Assembly: GCF_016599715.1 (NCBI RefSeq)
Contig: NZ_CP067019.1
Location: 3,198,873 to 3,262,872, forward strand
Direction: 5' to 3'
DNA length: 64,000 nucleotides
From: Acinetobacter sp. CS-2
Lineage (GTDB): Bacteria; Pseudomonadota; Gammaproteobacteria; Pseudomonadales; Moraxellaceae
The translations under genes and the position numbers were made by a program. The notes under the pieces are model-generated. The model had not been told where the DNA came from, ran no database searches, and saw only the letters and a list, made by a program, of their open reading frames with translations. The stretch's first letter is position 1, and each line of letters starts with the position of its first letter. Below, one piece after another: positions 40,362 through 49,568 of this stretch.

Positions 40362-40740
40362 TAAATCATTGTTTACAAAAGAATTAATATGGGTGAATTA
40401 TAGCAAAATAAAGCACTGTAATAAAGGCGATATTTGATTTTTTATGGCTATCGCCACTCGCTTATATCCCCCACCTGACTGTCGGTGGGGGTCTTACGCT
40501 CGATGAAGATAAAATCGATTTCCTGATCAAAAATATCCTGAGTCTGGTAATGATACATAAATAATGCTTACCCTCTTTTTTATGACTTTTATAAATATTT
40601 TTGAGATTCCATATCTCAAGCATGCTAATGATGGGATTCAATCTCAGCATTCATACTGCAGTCTAGCCCGTATTTCAAGCAAATGAAAAACGCAACAGTC
40701 CAATAAAAAATCAGCAGGAATCGTGGAAATTCAGAAATAA

Positions 40741-40772
40741 AAAAGGAAGAGATCTCTCCCAAAATCTCTTCC
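40741..40772 (-). terminator. Minus-strand terminator, distal
   Basis: Read on the minus strand: GGAAGAGAT-TTTGGGAGAG-ATCTCTTCC followed by T6. It lies 260 bases beyond the tyrS terminator. Confidence 0.7.
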
Positions 40773-41028
40773 CTGGAGTTGAATCTTTATGCGATCCATC
40801 GTGTCATTATTATAGTTATCTACAAAAATTTAAAAAAAGCCTCTTGGGGAAGAGACTTAAAAATTGTGGAGTTATTTTTATATACCCTCTAGATATGTTT
40901 CTACACAATGTCTAGATGAATAAATCTTAAACATAAAATATGACAAAATCAAGACAATTGGAAAAATTTAAGTATTGTTTTTATAAGCTTTTTTTTGAAT
41001 TTATATAATTCATATATAACTAAAAAAA
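40773..41028. other. Gene-free region downstream of tyrS with a second terminator-like hairpin
   Basis: GTCTCTT-CCCC-AAGAGGC plus T7 on the minus strand at 40832-40856. TATAAT (minus, 40809-40814) sits between this and the distal terminator. It may encode one or two short minus-strand RNAs. No protein gene seen. Confidence 0.4.
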
Positions 41029-41029
41029 T

Positions 41030-41056
41030 AAAAGCAGGCGGAAGCCTGCTTTTATT
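41030..41056. terminator. tyrS terminator
   Basis: AAAAGCAGGC-GGAA-GCCTGCTTTT, symmetric and able to work on both strands. Confidence 0.88.
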
Positions 41057-41076
41057 TCAACAACTTAGAATAATAC

Positions 41077-42291
41077 TCAGTCTACAAAAGTCACTTTTGC
41101 AATTGCTTTTTTGCTGGCTTGAACGATCAAAGTCACGTTCTCTTTCACAGAAAAATTAGCATCAACCACATTCCAATCTACTTTAACAGCACCACGACCG
41201 ATCGCATCTTTGGCTTGAGCCGCATTTTTAGTTAAACCCGCAGCACGTAAAATAGAGGTAATAAAGATTTCACCACCAAATTCGCCACGTGAAATGGTCA
41301 CCTCAGGTGTTCCTTCTGGCAATTCACCTTCAGTAATCAGGTTACCCGCACCTTTATGTGCAGTTGCCGCAGCTTCGGCACCATGGAAACGCTCAACCAA
41401 TTCAAGTGCAAGAATCTTTTTCACTTCTTGCGGATTACGACCTTCAGCCACTTCTTTTAACAACTGCTGGATTTCTTCAATCGACTTGAAGCTTAACAAA
41501 TCAAAATAACGCTCGATCAGGGAATCGGGCATTGAAAGGACTTTTTGGTACATCGCACCCGGTGCATCAAACACGGCAATGTAGTTACCTAAAGATTTAG
41601 ACATTTTATTCACGCCATCTAAACCCTCAAGAATCGGTACCGTAATACAAACTTGTGCTTCCTGGTCATATCGACCTTGCAAAGTACGCCCCATCAACAG
41701 GTTAAAGGTTTGGTCTGTCCCCCCCAACTCTACGTCAGCATGTAATGCGACCGAGTCATAACCTTGCACCAATGGATATAAAAATTCATGAATCGCAATC
41801 GGTTGGTGGCTGTTATAACGTTTGGTAAAGTCATCACGTTCCAGCATACGTGCTACAGTCTGCTGTGAAGCCAGCTGGATTAAATCAGCTGCAGTTTTTT
41901 GAGCAAACCATTCAGAGTTGAATACCACCTTGGTTTTAGCCGGATCAAGAATTTTAAATACTTGCTCTTGATAGGTTTTTGCATTTTCCAGCACTTTTTC
42001 ACGTGACAGAGGCGGACGTGTCGCGCTTTTACCTGTTGGATCACCGATCATGGCGGTATAGTCACCAATCAGGAAATAAACTTCATGCCCCAAATCCTGG
42101 AACACTTTCAATTTATTAATCAGAACCGTATGGCCCAAGTGCAAGTCAGGTGCAGTTGGGTCAAAACCCGCTTTAATTTTAAGCGGACGATTTTCTTTTA
42201 ATTTCTTCAGAAGATCTTCTTCAGAAATAATTTCATGCGTGCCTCGTTGAATGAGGGCAAGTTGTTCTTCAGCCGGCAGGAAATTTGACAT
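41077..42291 (-). CDS. tyrS: Tyrosyl-tRNA synthetase
   Basis: A 404-residue class I synthetase. HIGH motif in [21 protein letters not shown] in [12 protein letters not shown], and a C-terminal S4-type RNA-binding domain ([17 protein letters not shown]). This is the TyrZ-like subclass with the tyrosine-specific [11 protein letters not shown] start at [10 protein letters not shown] (42291); the frame allows ATG 42309 with six more residues. It is divergent from anmK, 81 bases apart. Confidence 0.96.
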   Translation of the reverse strand: MSNFLPAEEQLALIQRGTHEIISEEDLLKKLKENRPLKIKAGFDPTAPDLHLGHTVLINKLKVFQDLGHEVYFLIGDYTAMIGDPTGKSATRPPLSREKVLENAKTYQEQVFKILDPAKTKVVFNSEWFAQKTAADLIQLASQQTVARMLERDDFTKRYNSHQPIAIHEFLYPLVQGYDSVALHADVELGGTDQTFNLLMGRTLQGRYDQEAQVCITVPILEGLDGVNKMSKSLGNYIAVFDAPGAMYQKVLSMPDSLIERYFDLLSFKSIEEIQQLLKEVAEGRNPQEVKKILALELVERFHGAEAAATAHKGAGNLITEGELPEGTPEVTISRGEFGGEIFITSILRAAGLTKNAAQAKDAIGRGAVKVDWNVVDANFSVKENVTLIVQASKKAIAKVTFVD

Positions 42292-42372
42292 CACAAAACC
42301 CAAACACATCAGTTATTCAATTTGTGCGATATACTAACACTTTTTCAGCACATTGCAGGCTTAAGAATAATC

Positions 42373-43500
42373 ATGACAGCGATCTATATTGGGGTAATGA
42401 CCGGCACGAGCATGGATGGTGTCGATATTGTTGCTGCTTCTTTTGATCCCTTACAGCTTCATGCGACCCTCACTTTGCCATTTGATCCAGATCTTCGTGA
42501 CGAACTGATGGCGCTCACCCTACCAAGCGACAATGAAATTGACCGTATGGGCAAAGCTGACGTTGCTTTAGCCAGCATGATTGGTCAAGGCATTAATACG
42601 CTCATTGAAAAGAACCATTTAGATCGTAACCAAATTAAAGCCATCGGTTCGCATGGACAAACCATACGCCACCGCCCTGAACATGGCTTCACCCTGCAAA
42701 TTGGTGATCCCAACATCATTACCGAAATGACGCAAATTCCAGTCATTTCAGATTTTCGTCGTCGTGATATGGCGGCTGGCGGTCAAGGTGCCCCTCTGGT
42801 TCCGGCATTTCATCAAGCCTTGTTTCAGCATGACAACATTCATCGTGTAATTCTGAATTTAGGCGGGATTGCCAATGTCAGTATGCTGCCTGCCGGCAAA
42901 CCCGAAGCGGTATTTGGTTTTGACACCGGTCCTGCCAATATTCTTATGGATGCCTGGTGTCAGCGTTATACTGGTCAGCCCTATGATGAAAATGGCAACT
43001 GGGCAGCCTACGGACAACCCATTCGCAGCCTGCTGGACCACTTGCAGGCGCATGAGTTTTTCTCCAAAGAACCACCAAAAAGTACTGGCCGCGAAGACTT
43101 CAACCTGGAATGGCTGGATGAACAGATTCTCGACTGGCGTAATGACCTTGAATATGACGAATTAGAAGATACCCCTGAAAATGTTCAGGCGACCTTAATG
43201 AAACTGACCACCCGCGCCATTAAAAAAGCCATTTACCGTTCCGACATGGATACCGGTGAAGTTTATGTCTGCGGTGGCGGAGCCTATAACTCGAACCTGC
43301 TTGAACAATTGCGCTGGCGTTTACGCAAACACGAATGGACAGTACAAACTACAGCAGATTTAGGGCTGAGCCCAACCTGGGTGGAAGCAACTGCTTTTGC
43401 CTGGCTGGCTATGCGCTTTGTGAATCAGCAAAGTGGTAATCTGCCTGCAGTCACCGGTGCGGCTGGCTATCGTATTTTGGGAAGCATAACGGCCGTCTAA
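42373..43500 (+). CDS. anmK: Anhydro-N-acetylmuramic acid kinase
   Basis: A 375-residue sugar kinase. N-terminal IGVMTGTSMDGVDI is the family signature, with GSHGQTIRHRP, SDFRRRDMAAGGQGAPLVPAFH, NLGGIANVS, FDTGPANILMD and YVCGGGAYN. It phosphorylates and opens anhMurNAc to MurNAc-6-P, the substrate of MupP, whose gene is also in the window. I start at ATG 42373; an in-frame extension to 42322 lies in the tyrS promoter region. Confidence 0.96.
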   Translation: MTAIYIGVMTGTSMDGVDIVAASFDPLQLHATLTLPFDPDLRDELMALTLPSDNEIDRMGKADVALASMIGQGINTLIEKNHLDRNQIKAIGSHGQTIRHRPEHGFTLQIGDPNIITEMTQIPVISDFRRRDMAAGGQGAPLVPAFHQALFQHDNIHRVILNLGGIANVSMLPAGKPEAVFGFDTGPANILMDAWCQRYTGQPYDENGNWAAYGQPIRSLLDHLQAHEFFSKEPPKSTGREDFNLEWLDEQILDWRNDLEYDELEDTPENVQATLMKLTTRAIKKAIYRSDMDTGEVYVCGGGAYNSNLLEQLRWRLRKHEWTVQTTADLGLSPTWVEATAFAWLAMRFVNQQSGNLPAVTGAAGYRILGSITAV

Positions 43501-43528
43501 ATATTTTTTAATGCAAAACTTCAGCATA

Positions 43529-43556
43529 AAAAGGTCTGCTTGATGCAGACCTTTTT
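43529..43556. terminator. Bidirectional terminator between anmK and mltB
   Basis: AAAGGTCTGC-TTGAT-GCAGACCTTTTT. Confidence 0.9.
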
Positions 43557-43580
43557 ATTTCTATACGTTTATAGAGCTAT

Positions 43581-44870
43581 CTATTGCATCATTTTTTTAG
43601 CATTTTCACTGCGCAAGGCATTTAAAATTTGTTGTCCGGCTCGTCCGGTTGGGCTAAGCTCCAAACGAATCTGTTCCTGACGGATCGCTTGACGGGTTTT
43701 ATCCCCAATCAGGCCATCTACAGTACCAATGTCATAACCGCGATTGATCAAGAATTGCTGAATTTCACGACGCTCTGCACGCGATGTTCCTGCATCATCA
43801 GTGGGCCAGGTTTTACTAAAGCCAGCACTCTGACCCTGTAAGCGATCAGACAAATGCGCAATCGCCAGAGCATAACTTTCCGCAGCATTATAACTATATA
43901 TAGCATCAAAATTTTTAAAGACTAAAAATAACGGCCCTTTTTCACCCGCAGGTGCCATGAGACCTGCAGCAGATGACTCGCTTAAATTACCTTGAATTAA
44001 CGCTGAACCATCCGCGCGAACCACGCCTTGACTGACCCAGCTGCTTAAAGCCTTTTTATTGCGACGGCTTTCACCCGCAATAGACATGCCTTCCGGAATT
44101 CTGACTTCAAAGCCCCAAGGCATGCCAGTTTGCCAGCCGCGTTTTTTCAGAAAATTGGCGGTTGAAGCCAGAGCATCTGTAGTACTGGACACCAGGTCAC
44201 GGCGTCCATCGCCATCAAAATCGACAGCCAACTCATCATAAGTAGAAGGCATAAACTGGGTATGGCCAAATGCCCCTGCCCACGAGCCTTTCATTTGCTG
44301 TTCGCTTAAATCACCGCGCTGCAAAATTCGCATGGTGGTAAAAAATTCGCCACGGAAATACCCCTGGCGACGCCCTTCACAACTTAAAGTTCCCAAAGCC
44401 TGCAATAAAGGATAGCTTCCGGAAATATCGCCAAAGTTACTTTCTACACCCCAAACCGCCACCACGGTTTCAGCCGGCACCCCATAGGTGGCTGCAACAC
44501 GATTTAACACCTCTCGGTGCTGGGCCAGTTTTTGTTGCCCCAACTGTACCCGCTCTTCATCAACCAGACCGGATAAATAGTCCCAAATCGGGGTCGAAAA
44601 TTCAGGCTGATAATTCAATTTATCAATCACAGAATAATCAGGCGTTAAATTTTGCGTATAGCGATCATAGGTAGAGCTACTCACACCCGAAGTTATGGCT
44701 TGACTACGTAAGTTTGCCAGACATTGCTGAAAATTATTTTGCGAAGTCAAAATTTGATTGGCTGGTGGGGTTGAAGTGACTGTGACAGGTTGACCATTAA
44801 TAATCAGCTCAGCATTGGCTTGAGTCATGGCAAGGAAAACTGAACCTAAAACGAAAGCTAAGCGCTGCAT
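43581..44870 (-). CDS. mltB: Lytic murein transglycosylase, MltB family
   Basis: A 429-residue secreted protein with signal MQRLAFVLGSVFLAMTQANA. The SLT-like catalytic domain contains VVAVWGVESNFG (catalytic Glu), GSWAGAFGHTQFMPSTYDELAVDFDGDGRRD and ALAIAHLSDRL. A C-terminal peptidoglycan-binding domain is EIQQFLINRGYDIGTVDGLIGDKTRQAI. No lipobox is seen, unlike E. coli MltB. It cuts murein to anhydromuropeptides, the substrates of the recycling enzymes elsewhere in this window. Its upstream region is the AT-rich array. Confidence 0.92.
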   Translation of the reverse strand: MQRLAFVLGSVFLAMTQANAELIINGQPVTVTSTPPANQILTSQNNFQQCLANLRSQAITSGVSSSTYDRYTQNLTPDYSVIDKLNYQPEFSTPIWDYLSGLVDEERVQLGQQKLAQHREVLNRVAATYGVPAETVVAVWGVESNFGDISGSYPLLQALGTLSCEGRRQGYFRGEFFTTMRILQRGDLSEQQMKGSWAGAFGHTQFMPSTYDELAVDFDGDGRRDLVSSTTDALASTANFLKKRGWQTGMPWGFEVRIPEGMSIAGESRRNKKALSSWVSQGVVRADGSALIQGNLSESSAAGLMAPAGEKGPLFLVFKNFDAIYSYNAAESYALAIAHLSDRLQGQSAGFSKTWPTDDAGTSRAERREIQQFLINRGYDIGTVDGLIGDKTRQAIRQEQIRLELSPTGRAGQQILNALRSENAKKMMQ

Positions 44871-44880
44871 AGTATCCTTT

Positions 44881-45310
44881 ACGATCTTTGAATTTAAATT
44901 ATGCTTTTACCATACCACCATCAGCACATCGTTTCTGAATCAAATCGTAAATTTAAATTCATTTTCTTCATTTTAAATTCATATTTACTTTTGAATTTAA
45001 AAATTTTATCCACAGATTTTATTTTTAGTTTTTTTAAATTCAAAACATAAGGAAATATGAATTTAAATTCATTATTTTAAATTTAAAGCAAAGTTTTAAA
45101 TTCAAACGGCTTGTGGGTAAGCTAATTCTGACCGTTTTTATAATCTTAGAAAGCTCATACTTTAAATTTAAAATCCTAGTTTTTAAATTTAAAAGTTTAA
45201 ATTCATTTCCTGCTCAAATACTTTGAATTCATATTTTTTTAAATTCAAATGCACGAGCTTAAATTTAAATTCATATTTTGAATTTATTTTTATCTTTTGA
45301 ATTTAAAAAT
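44881..45310. repeat. AT-rich array of AATTTAAA/TTTAAATT octamers with DnaA-box-like sites
   Basis: At least fourteen octamers in 430 bases, often in the form GAATTTAAATTC (perfect at 45059-45070). A perfect DnaA box TTATCCACA lies at 45006-45014 and a variant TGTGGGTAA at 45112-45120. The same octamer recurs at least four times in the oriC region (63604, 63676, 63743, 63849). The stretch 45311-45480 holds nothing else that I can identify. Confidence 0.8.
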
Positions 45311-45482
45311 TTCTGCATTGTTTTACGACAATAAAACTAAAATACAGAACCATTCTATTTGTTTGTTTTTTATGCAGTATATTTATAAAGCATTGTATAA
45401 ATTACACACAATTATTTTTATTTTGTTCCGATAAATGGCGCATTCTCGAAAAGAGGCGCAATCATGCCCGAAGTGCAGGCAT

Positions 45483-45516
45483 AAAAAAAGCGATCATTGG
45501 CATGACCGCTTTTTTA
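45483..45516. terminator. purEK terminator
   Basis: AAAAAGCG-TCAT / ATGA-CGCTTTTTT stem with internal mismatches, A-rich and T-rich flanks; serves purK on the minus strand. Confidence 0.8.
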
Positions 45517-45532
45517 TCATTCAAACTTGGGT

Positions 45533-46654
45533 TTAAATGCTCATATCTTCGCTAAGTGCTAGTGGATTCGGCAAAATTTTCGCCAATGCACGGCATAAAG
45601 TAGTCAGTTCAGCACTGTCATTTGGCATCAAGGTGATATGGCCAATTTTACGACCTTCACGCTCAGTCTTGTTATAAAGGTGCAAATGAGCGCCATTTAA
45701 AGCCAAGACATCTTCAGATTTAGGATGTTGACCAATAATATTGATCATCACCGTTGGACGAACCACTTCAGTTGAACCTAAAGGTAAGCCCGCCACCGCA
45801 CGAATGTGGTTTTCAAACTGCGAGCAAACAGCACCTTCAATTGACCAGTGCCCCGAGTTATGCACGCGTGGTGCCATCTCATTGGCATACAAGCCCTTGT
45901 CAGTGACAAATAGCTCTAGCGTCAACACACCGACATAATTCAAATGATTCAGCAGACGAGTGATGTAGTCTTGTGCCACAGGCTGTAAATCGGCGCTGTT
46001 AGGTGCAGGCACAATTGAGTGCGACAAAATACCATTATGATGGTGGTTTTCTGCCAATGGCCAGGTTTTCACCTCACCATTTTGGCCACGTACCGCAATA
46101 ATTGAAACTTCACGTGAGAAAGTCACAAAACTTTCTGCAATCAGTGAACCAGCCGGACCAAGCTCAGCCCATGCCTGATCAACCTGATCTACAGAACGCA
46201 GCACAAACTGACCTTTACCGTCGTAGCCACCTGTTGTCGTTTTCAAGACGATTGGCAAACCCAGTTCAGCAACAGCCACTTGTAAGGTTTCTAGCGAATC
46301 GACTGCCTTATAAGGCGCAACTGGAATCTCGAGTTGATCGAATAAAGCTTTTTCCAGCAAACGGTTTTGCGCAATAGCCAAAGCCTGACGCGGCGGGTGT
46401 AATTGTTTTTGCTGGGTTAAAATATCCACATCTGCAAGCGGGGTATTTTCAAACTCCAGACTAAATACATCCGCACTTTGAATAAATTCATTTAAACCAT
46501 TTTCAGCTTGGCTTGAGATGACCTGACCCAGCGCTGCAGAAGGGCAATCTGTATTGGCTTCAAAGAAGGTGCATTGAATATTCAACGGTAGAGCAGCTTG
46601 CGCCATCATACGGCCGAGTTGACCACCACCAAAAATACCGATGGTTTTATCCAT
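45533..46654 (-). CDS. purK: N5-carboxyaminoimidazole ribonucleotide synthase PurK
   Basis: A 373-residue ATP-grasp enzyme. N terminus GIFGGGQLGRMMAQAALPL, then PIVLKTTTGGYDGKGQFVL (ATP-binding loop), ESFVTFSREVSII, and NEMAPRVHNSGHWSIEGA. It carboxylates AIR to N5-CAIR in purine synthesis. It follows purE by 27 bases in the purEK operon. Confidence 0.96.
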   Translation of the reverse strand: MDKTIGIFGGGQLGRMMAQAALPLNIQCTFFEANTDCPSAALGQVISSQAENGLNEFIQSADVFSLEFENTPLADVDILTQQKQLHPPRQALAIAQNRLLEKALFDQLEIPVAPYKAVDSLETLQVAVAELGLPIVLKTTTGGYDGKGQFVLRSVDQVDQAWAELGPAGSLIAESFVTFSREVSIIAVRGQNGEVKTWPLAENHHHNGILSHSIVPAPNSADLQPVAQDYITRLLNHLNYVGVLTLELFVTDKGLYANEMAPRVHNSGHWSIEGAVCSQFENHIRAVAGLPLGSTEVVRPTVMINIIGQHPKSEDVLALNGAHLHLYNKTEREGRKIGHITLMPNDSAELTTLCRALAKILPNPLALSEDMSI

Positions 46655-46681
46655 AACATGTGTCCCGTTTTAAGCTTGGCT

Positions 46682-47194
46682 TTAGTTTTGGCCTGGAATA
46701 TTTTTGCTTGCCACTTTTTCAGTTTGCGCAGCGCGGAATTCAGCAACATTTTTTGCAATTTCAGGACGTGTTAAACCTAAAATTTGCGCTGCCATAATGG
46801 CTGCATTGGTTGCACCAGCAGGACCAATTGCCAATGTACCCACTGCGATACCAGCAGGCATTTGCACGATTGAAAGCAATGAGTCTACGCCATTAAGAAT
46901 AGAAGATTTCACTGGTACACCCAGAACCGGTAAGTCGGTTTTTGCTGCACACATGCCTGGAAGATGCGCTGCACCGCCAGCACCGGCAATAATCACCTGA
47001 ATACCACGTTCACGTGCTGTTTCAGCATATTCAAATAAACGGTCTGGGGTACGGTGTGCAGAAACAACTTCCGCTTCAAATGGGACGCCAAGCTGTTTCA
47101 GCATATTGGCAGTGTGTTCCAGAGTTGCCCAGTCAGATTGGGAACCCATGATAATTCCAACGAGAGGTTGAGTGTCTGCAGCAGCCGCATTCAT
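46682..47194 (-). CDS. purE: N5-CAIR mutase PurE
   Basis: A 170-residue mutase with [34 protein letters not shown] and [25 protein letters not shown]. The start MNAAAADTQ at 47194 fits the family length; the frame remains open to 47263 without conserved sequence. First gene of purEK. Confidence 0.95.
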   Translation of the reverse strand: MNAAAADTQPLVGIIMGSQSDWATLEHTANMLKQLGVPFEAEVVSAHRTPDRLFEYAETARERGIQVIIAGAGGAAHLPGMCAAKTDLPVLGVPVKSSILNGVDSLLSIVQMPAGIAVGTLAIGPAGATNAAIMAAQILGLTRPEIAKNVAEFRAAQTEKVASKNIPGQN

Positions 47195-47373
47195 TGCAAA
47201 TGTTCCATAAACTAATGTAAGGAAGGATAAATCTCGACAAGAGCCAAGTTTTAAATGAATCACAAGCTCGCTATTATAGACTGATTTTTCATCTCACCAA
47301 AATTTAACAGCACAAGCAGGCGGATATTTTCAATTTTTTTATAGAAATAGCTAAAAATAGGGCAGTGGCCAAT

Positions 47374-47712
47374 TTATTGGCTACGAAATACAAAATAAAT
47401 ACAGCCCACCAAACAGAGCCCTGCCCACAAATAATCCAGTTTAAACGGCTGTTTAAACAGAAAAATCATAAAAGGTACAAAGACCAGCAAGGTCACCACT
47501 TCCTGGGTTATTTTCATTTGTCTCACAGCCCAGCCCTGTTGTGCAAGCAGGCGAGTGGCGGGAATCATAAAACTGTACTCCAGCAGGGCGATCAGCCAGC
47601 CGAATAAAATCGCCTGCCAGATGGGTGCACCATGTAAAAATTTAAGATGACCATACCAGGCCAAAGTCATAAAGCAGTTGGAAATAATTAAAAGCAGCAG
47701 GGCAAAGTACAT
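47374..47712 (-). CDS. DUF486-family small membrane protein
   Basis: A 112-residue protein with four hydrophobic segments. LLLIISNCFMTLAWYGHLKF, WLIALLEYSFMIPATRL and KITQEVVTLLVFVPFMIFLFKQ are the DUF486 pattern; these resemble half-size drug/metabolite transporters but no function is established. I start at ATG 47712; the open frame continues to 47811. It is divergent from mpl. Confidence 0.8.
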   Translation of the reverse strand: MYFALLLLIISNCFMTLAWYGHLKFLHGAPIWQAILFGWLIALLEYSFMIPATRLLAQQGWAVRQMKITQEVVTLLVFVPFMIFLFKQPFKLDYLWAGLCLVGCIYFVFRSQ

Positions 47713-47968
47713 AGTCAATTGATCTGGAAGAACTGCAAATATTTTACGTTTTTCCAGTAAAAAAGCATGTGATTTCCGGACGGATTTTAGCGCGGAGAAA
47801 TCCCGATCCAACAGCCCCCTAAACTACCGGATGCAATGCCGGGAATAGATACAAGAAAGACTATCTTTTCCGCAAAACCCTTGATATCGTTGCTTTCAAA
47901 TTGAATCAATAATGACAACACCACCAATAACAACGTGATGTGTCTAAAAAGCAGTGGAGTTAAAACGC

Positions 47969-49339
47969 ATGCATCTGCATATTTTGGGTATTTGTGGCAC
48001 CTTTATGGGTTCGCTCGCACTATTGGCACGTGATTTAGGACATAAAGTGACGGGTTCGGATGCAAATGTCTATCCACCCATGTCAACCCAACTAGAAAAT
48101 GCAGGCATTGGCTTAATGCAGGGTTATGACCGCAGTCATTTGCAGCCACATCCCGATCTGGTGATTGTCGGGAATGCCATGAAGCGCGGCATTGATGCGG
48201 TGGAATACATGCTCAATGAAGGTCTGCCTTATATTTCAGGTCCACAGTTCTTGGCCGATCATGTTTTACAAGGCAGACATGTGCTGGGCGTTGCAGGAAC
48301 CCATGGTAAAACCACCACAACCACTATGCTGGCTTGGGTACTGGATCAGGCCGGTTTAAATCCGGGCTTTTTGATTGGCGGCGTACCTTTGGGTTTTAGT
48401 GAAAGTGCACGTTTAGGCGGCGGCAAATACTTCTGTGTGGAAGCAGATGAATATGATTCTGCCTTCTTCGACAAGCGTTCCAAGTTCGTGCATTACCATC
48501 CTAAAACCGCGATTTTGAATAACCTTGAATTTGACCATGCCGATATCTTTGATGATCTGGCTGCGATTCAAAAACAGTTCCATCATTTAGTACGGACCAT
48601 TCCAAGTGAAGGCCGCATTATTGCGCCAATTACCGAAACCAATATTGATGAAGTTTTGCAGATGGGCTGCTGGACACCTGTGGTTCGCACTTCATTGGAT
48701 GCCAATGACAAAGCGTTACTTTCTGCCGAACAGTTATTAAATGATGGTTCACATTTTAAAGTACTGGAAAATGGTATCGTTAAAGGTATCGTGAAATGGA
48801 ACATGACCGGACAGCACAGTGTGGCCAATGCCTTGGCGACCATTGCAGCGGCGGAACATGTGGGCGTTTCGATCGAAACTGCATGTGAAGCACTTTCCAA
48901 CTTTGGCGGCGTCAAGCGCCGTATGGAATTGCTGGATACGGTAAAAGGCATTGAGGTGTATGATGATTTTGCCCATCACCCAACCGCCATTGAAACCACG
49001 CTTGACGGCGCACGCAAACGCCTGGGTGAACGTAAACTGTGGGCCATTATTGAACCGCGCTCCAATACCATGCGTATGGGTAGCCACAAAGATGGTTTGG
49101 CGCATTCCGCACGTCTGGCGGATGAAGTAATCTGGTATCAACCGGAAGGGCTGGACTGGGATCTACAGCCGGTAATTGATGCCGCACCAAACAAAGCCGT
49201 GGTGGCACGTAGCTTAGATGACATCATTCAAACGGTTGTCTCTGAGGCAGGTGAGGGCGATGCTGTGGTGATTATGTCGAATGGTGGTTTTGGCGGATTA
49301 CACCAGAAATTGATTAGTGCCTTACAGCAAAATGCTTAA
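47969..49339 (+). CDS. mpl: UDP-N-acetylmuramate:L-alanyl-gamma-D-glutamyl-meso-DAP ligase Mpl
   Basis: A 456-residue Mur ligase. ILGICGTFMGSLALLARDLGHKVTGSDANVYPPM is the Mpl-type N terminus; the ATP loop is GVAGTHGKTTTT; then FCVEADEYDSAFFDKRSKFVHY, HNxANALA-like QHSVANALATIAAAEHV, and DDFAHHPTAI. It attaches recycled tripeptide to UDP-MurNAc. GGAG lies 9 bases before ATG 47969. Confidence 0.95.
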   Translation: MHLHILGICGTFMGSLALLARDLGHKVTGSDANVYPPMSTQLENAGIGLMQGYDRSHLQPHPDLVIVGNAMKRGIDAVEYMLNEGLPYISGPQFLADHVLQGRHVLGVAGTHGKTTTTTMLAWVLDQAGLNPGFLIGGVPLGFSESARLGGGKYFCVEADEYDSAFFDKRSKFVHYHPKTAILNNLEFDHADIFDDLAAIQKQFHHLVRTIPSEGRIIAPITETNIDEVLQMGCWTPVVRTSLDANDKALLSAEQLLNDGSHFKVLENGIVKGIVKWNMTGQHSVANALATIAAAEHVGVSIETACEALSNFGGVKRRMELLDTVKGIEVYDDFAHHPTAIETTLDGARKRLGERKLWAIIEPRSNTMRMGSHKDGLAHSARLADEVIWYQPEGLDWDLQPVIDAAPNKAVVARSLDDIIQTVVSEAGEGDAVVIMSNGGFGGLHQKLISALQQNA

Positions 49340-49568
49340 ACTTCTTTTCAGCCTGAACTTGATCAGGACCGTAGCCAATCGTTCTGCGGTCCTTCACTAA
49401 CAAATTAATAAATAATATATTATTTTTTATTCAAGTAACTATTTTGCTAATGACCTTGTCATCAAGACTTGTTAATTTAACTGGATAGCATCCCGCCAAC
49501 ATGACTGTTGCTATATAAGCCAGGCGGCTGGATGTCTTTTACAATAAACATTAAGAAGGATGGTCCCC

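Larger units (their letters stand above)
39007..40496 (-). mobile_element. TnpB-only IS200/IS605-family element, about 1490 bp
   Basis: It carries tnpB without tnpA. Both ends have subterminal hairpins instead of inverted repeats: CCCCCACC-GACAGTCA-GGTGGGGG at the left end (40470-40493) and CCCCCACTT...AAGTGGTGGG at the right end (39018-39048), read on the minus strand. The right end finishes at TCAA (39007-39010), the cleavage tetranucleotide of IS608-type elements. There is no target duplication, as expected. The left-end boundary is uncertain by a few bases. It needs TnpA in trans to move. Confidence 0.8.
38799..40558 (-). pseudogene. Small conserved-looking gene split by a TnpB element
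   Basis: The 5' part runs from ATG 40558 (MYHYQTQDIFDQEIDFIFIER) to about 40497. The 3' part, 39006 to the TAA at 38799, reads LRFLFEYDTPEQKQESFEQA and continues to ...CYWLGRNDSPYVA. Removing the insertion rejoins the frame to give a protein of about 90 residues, acidic and soluble. The family is unknown to me. The interruption is clean, with no other lesion, so it looks recent. Confidence 0.7.

Noticed and set aside
44881..45310. CRISPR-like repeat array
   Set aside because: Repeats are 8-12 bases, irregularly spaced and palindromic, with no unique spacers of constant length. No CRISPR array or cas gene is seen anywhere in the window.
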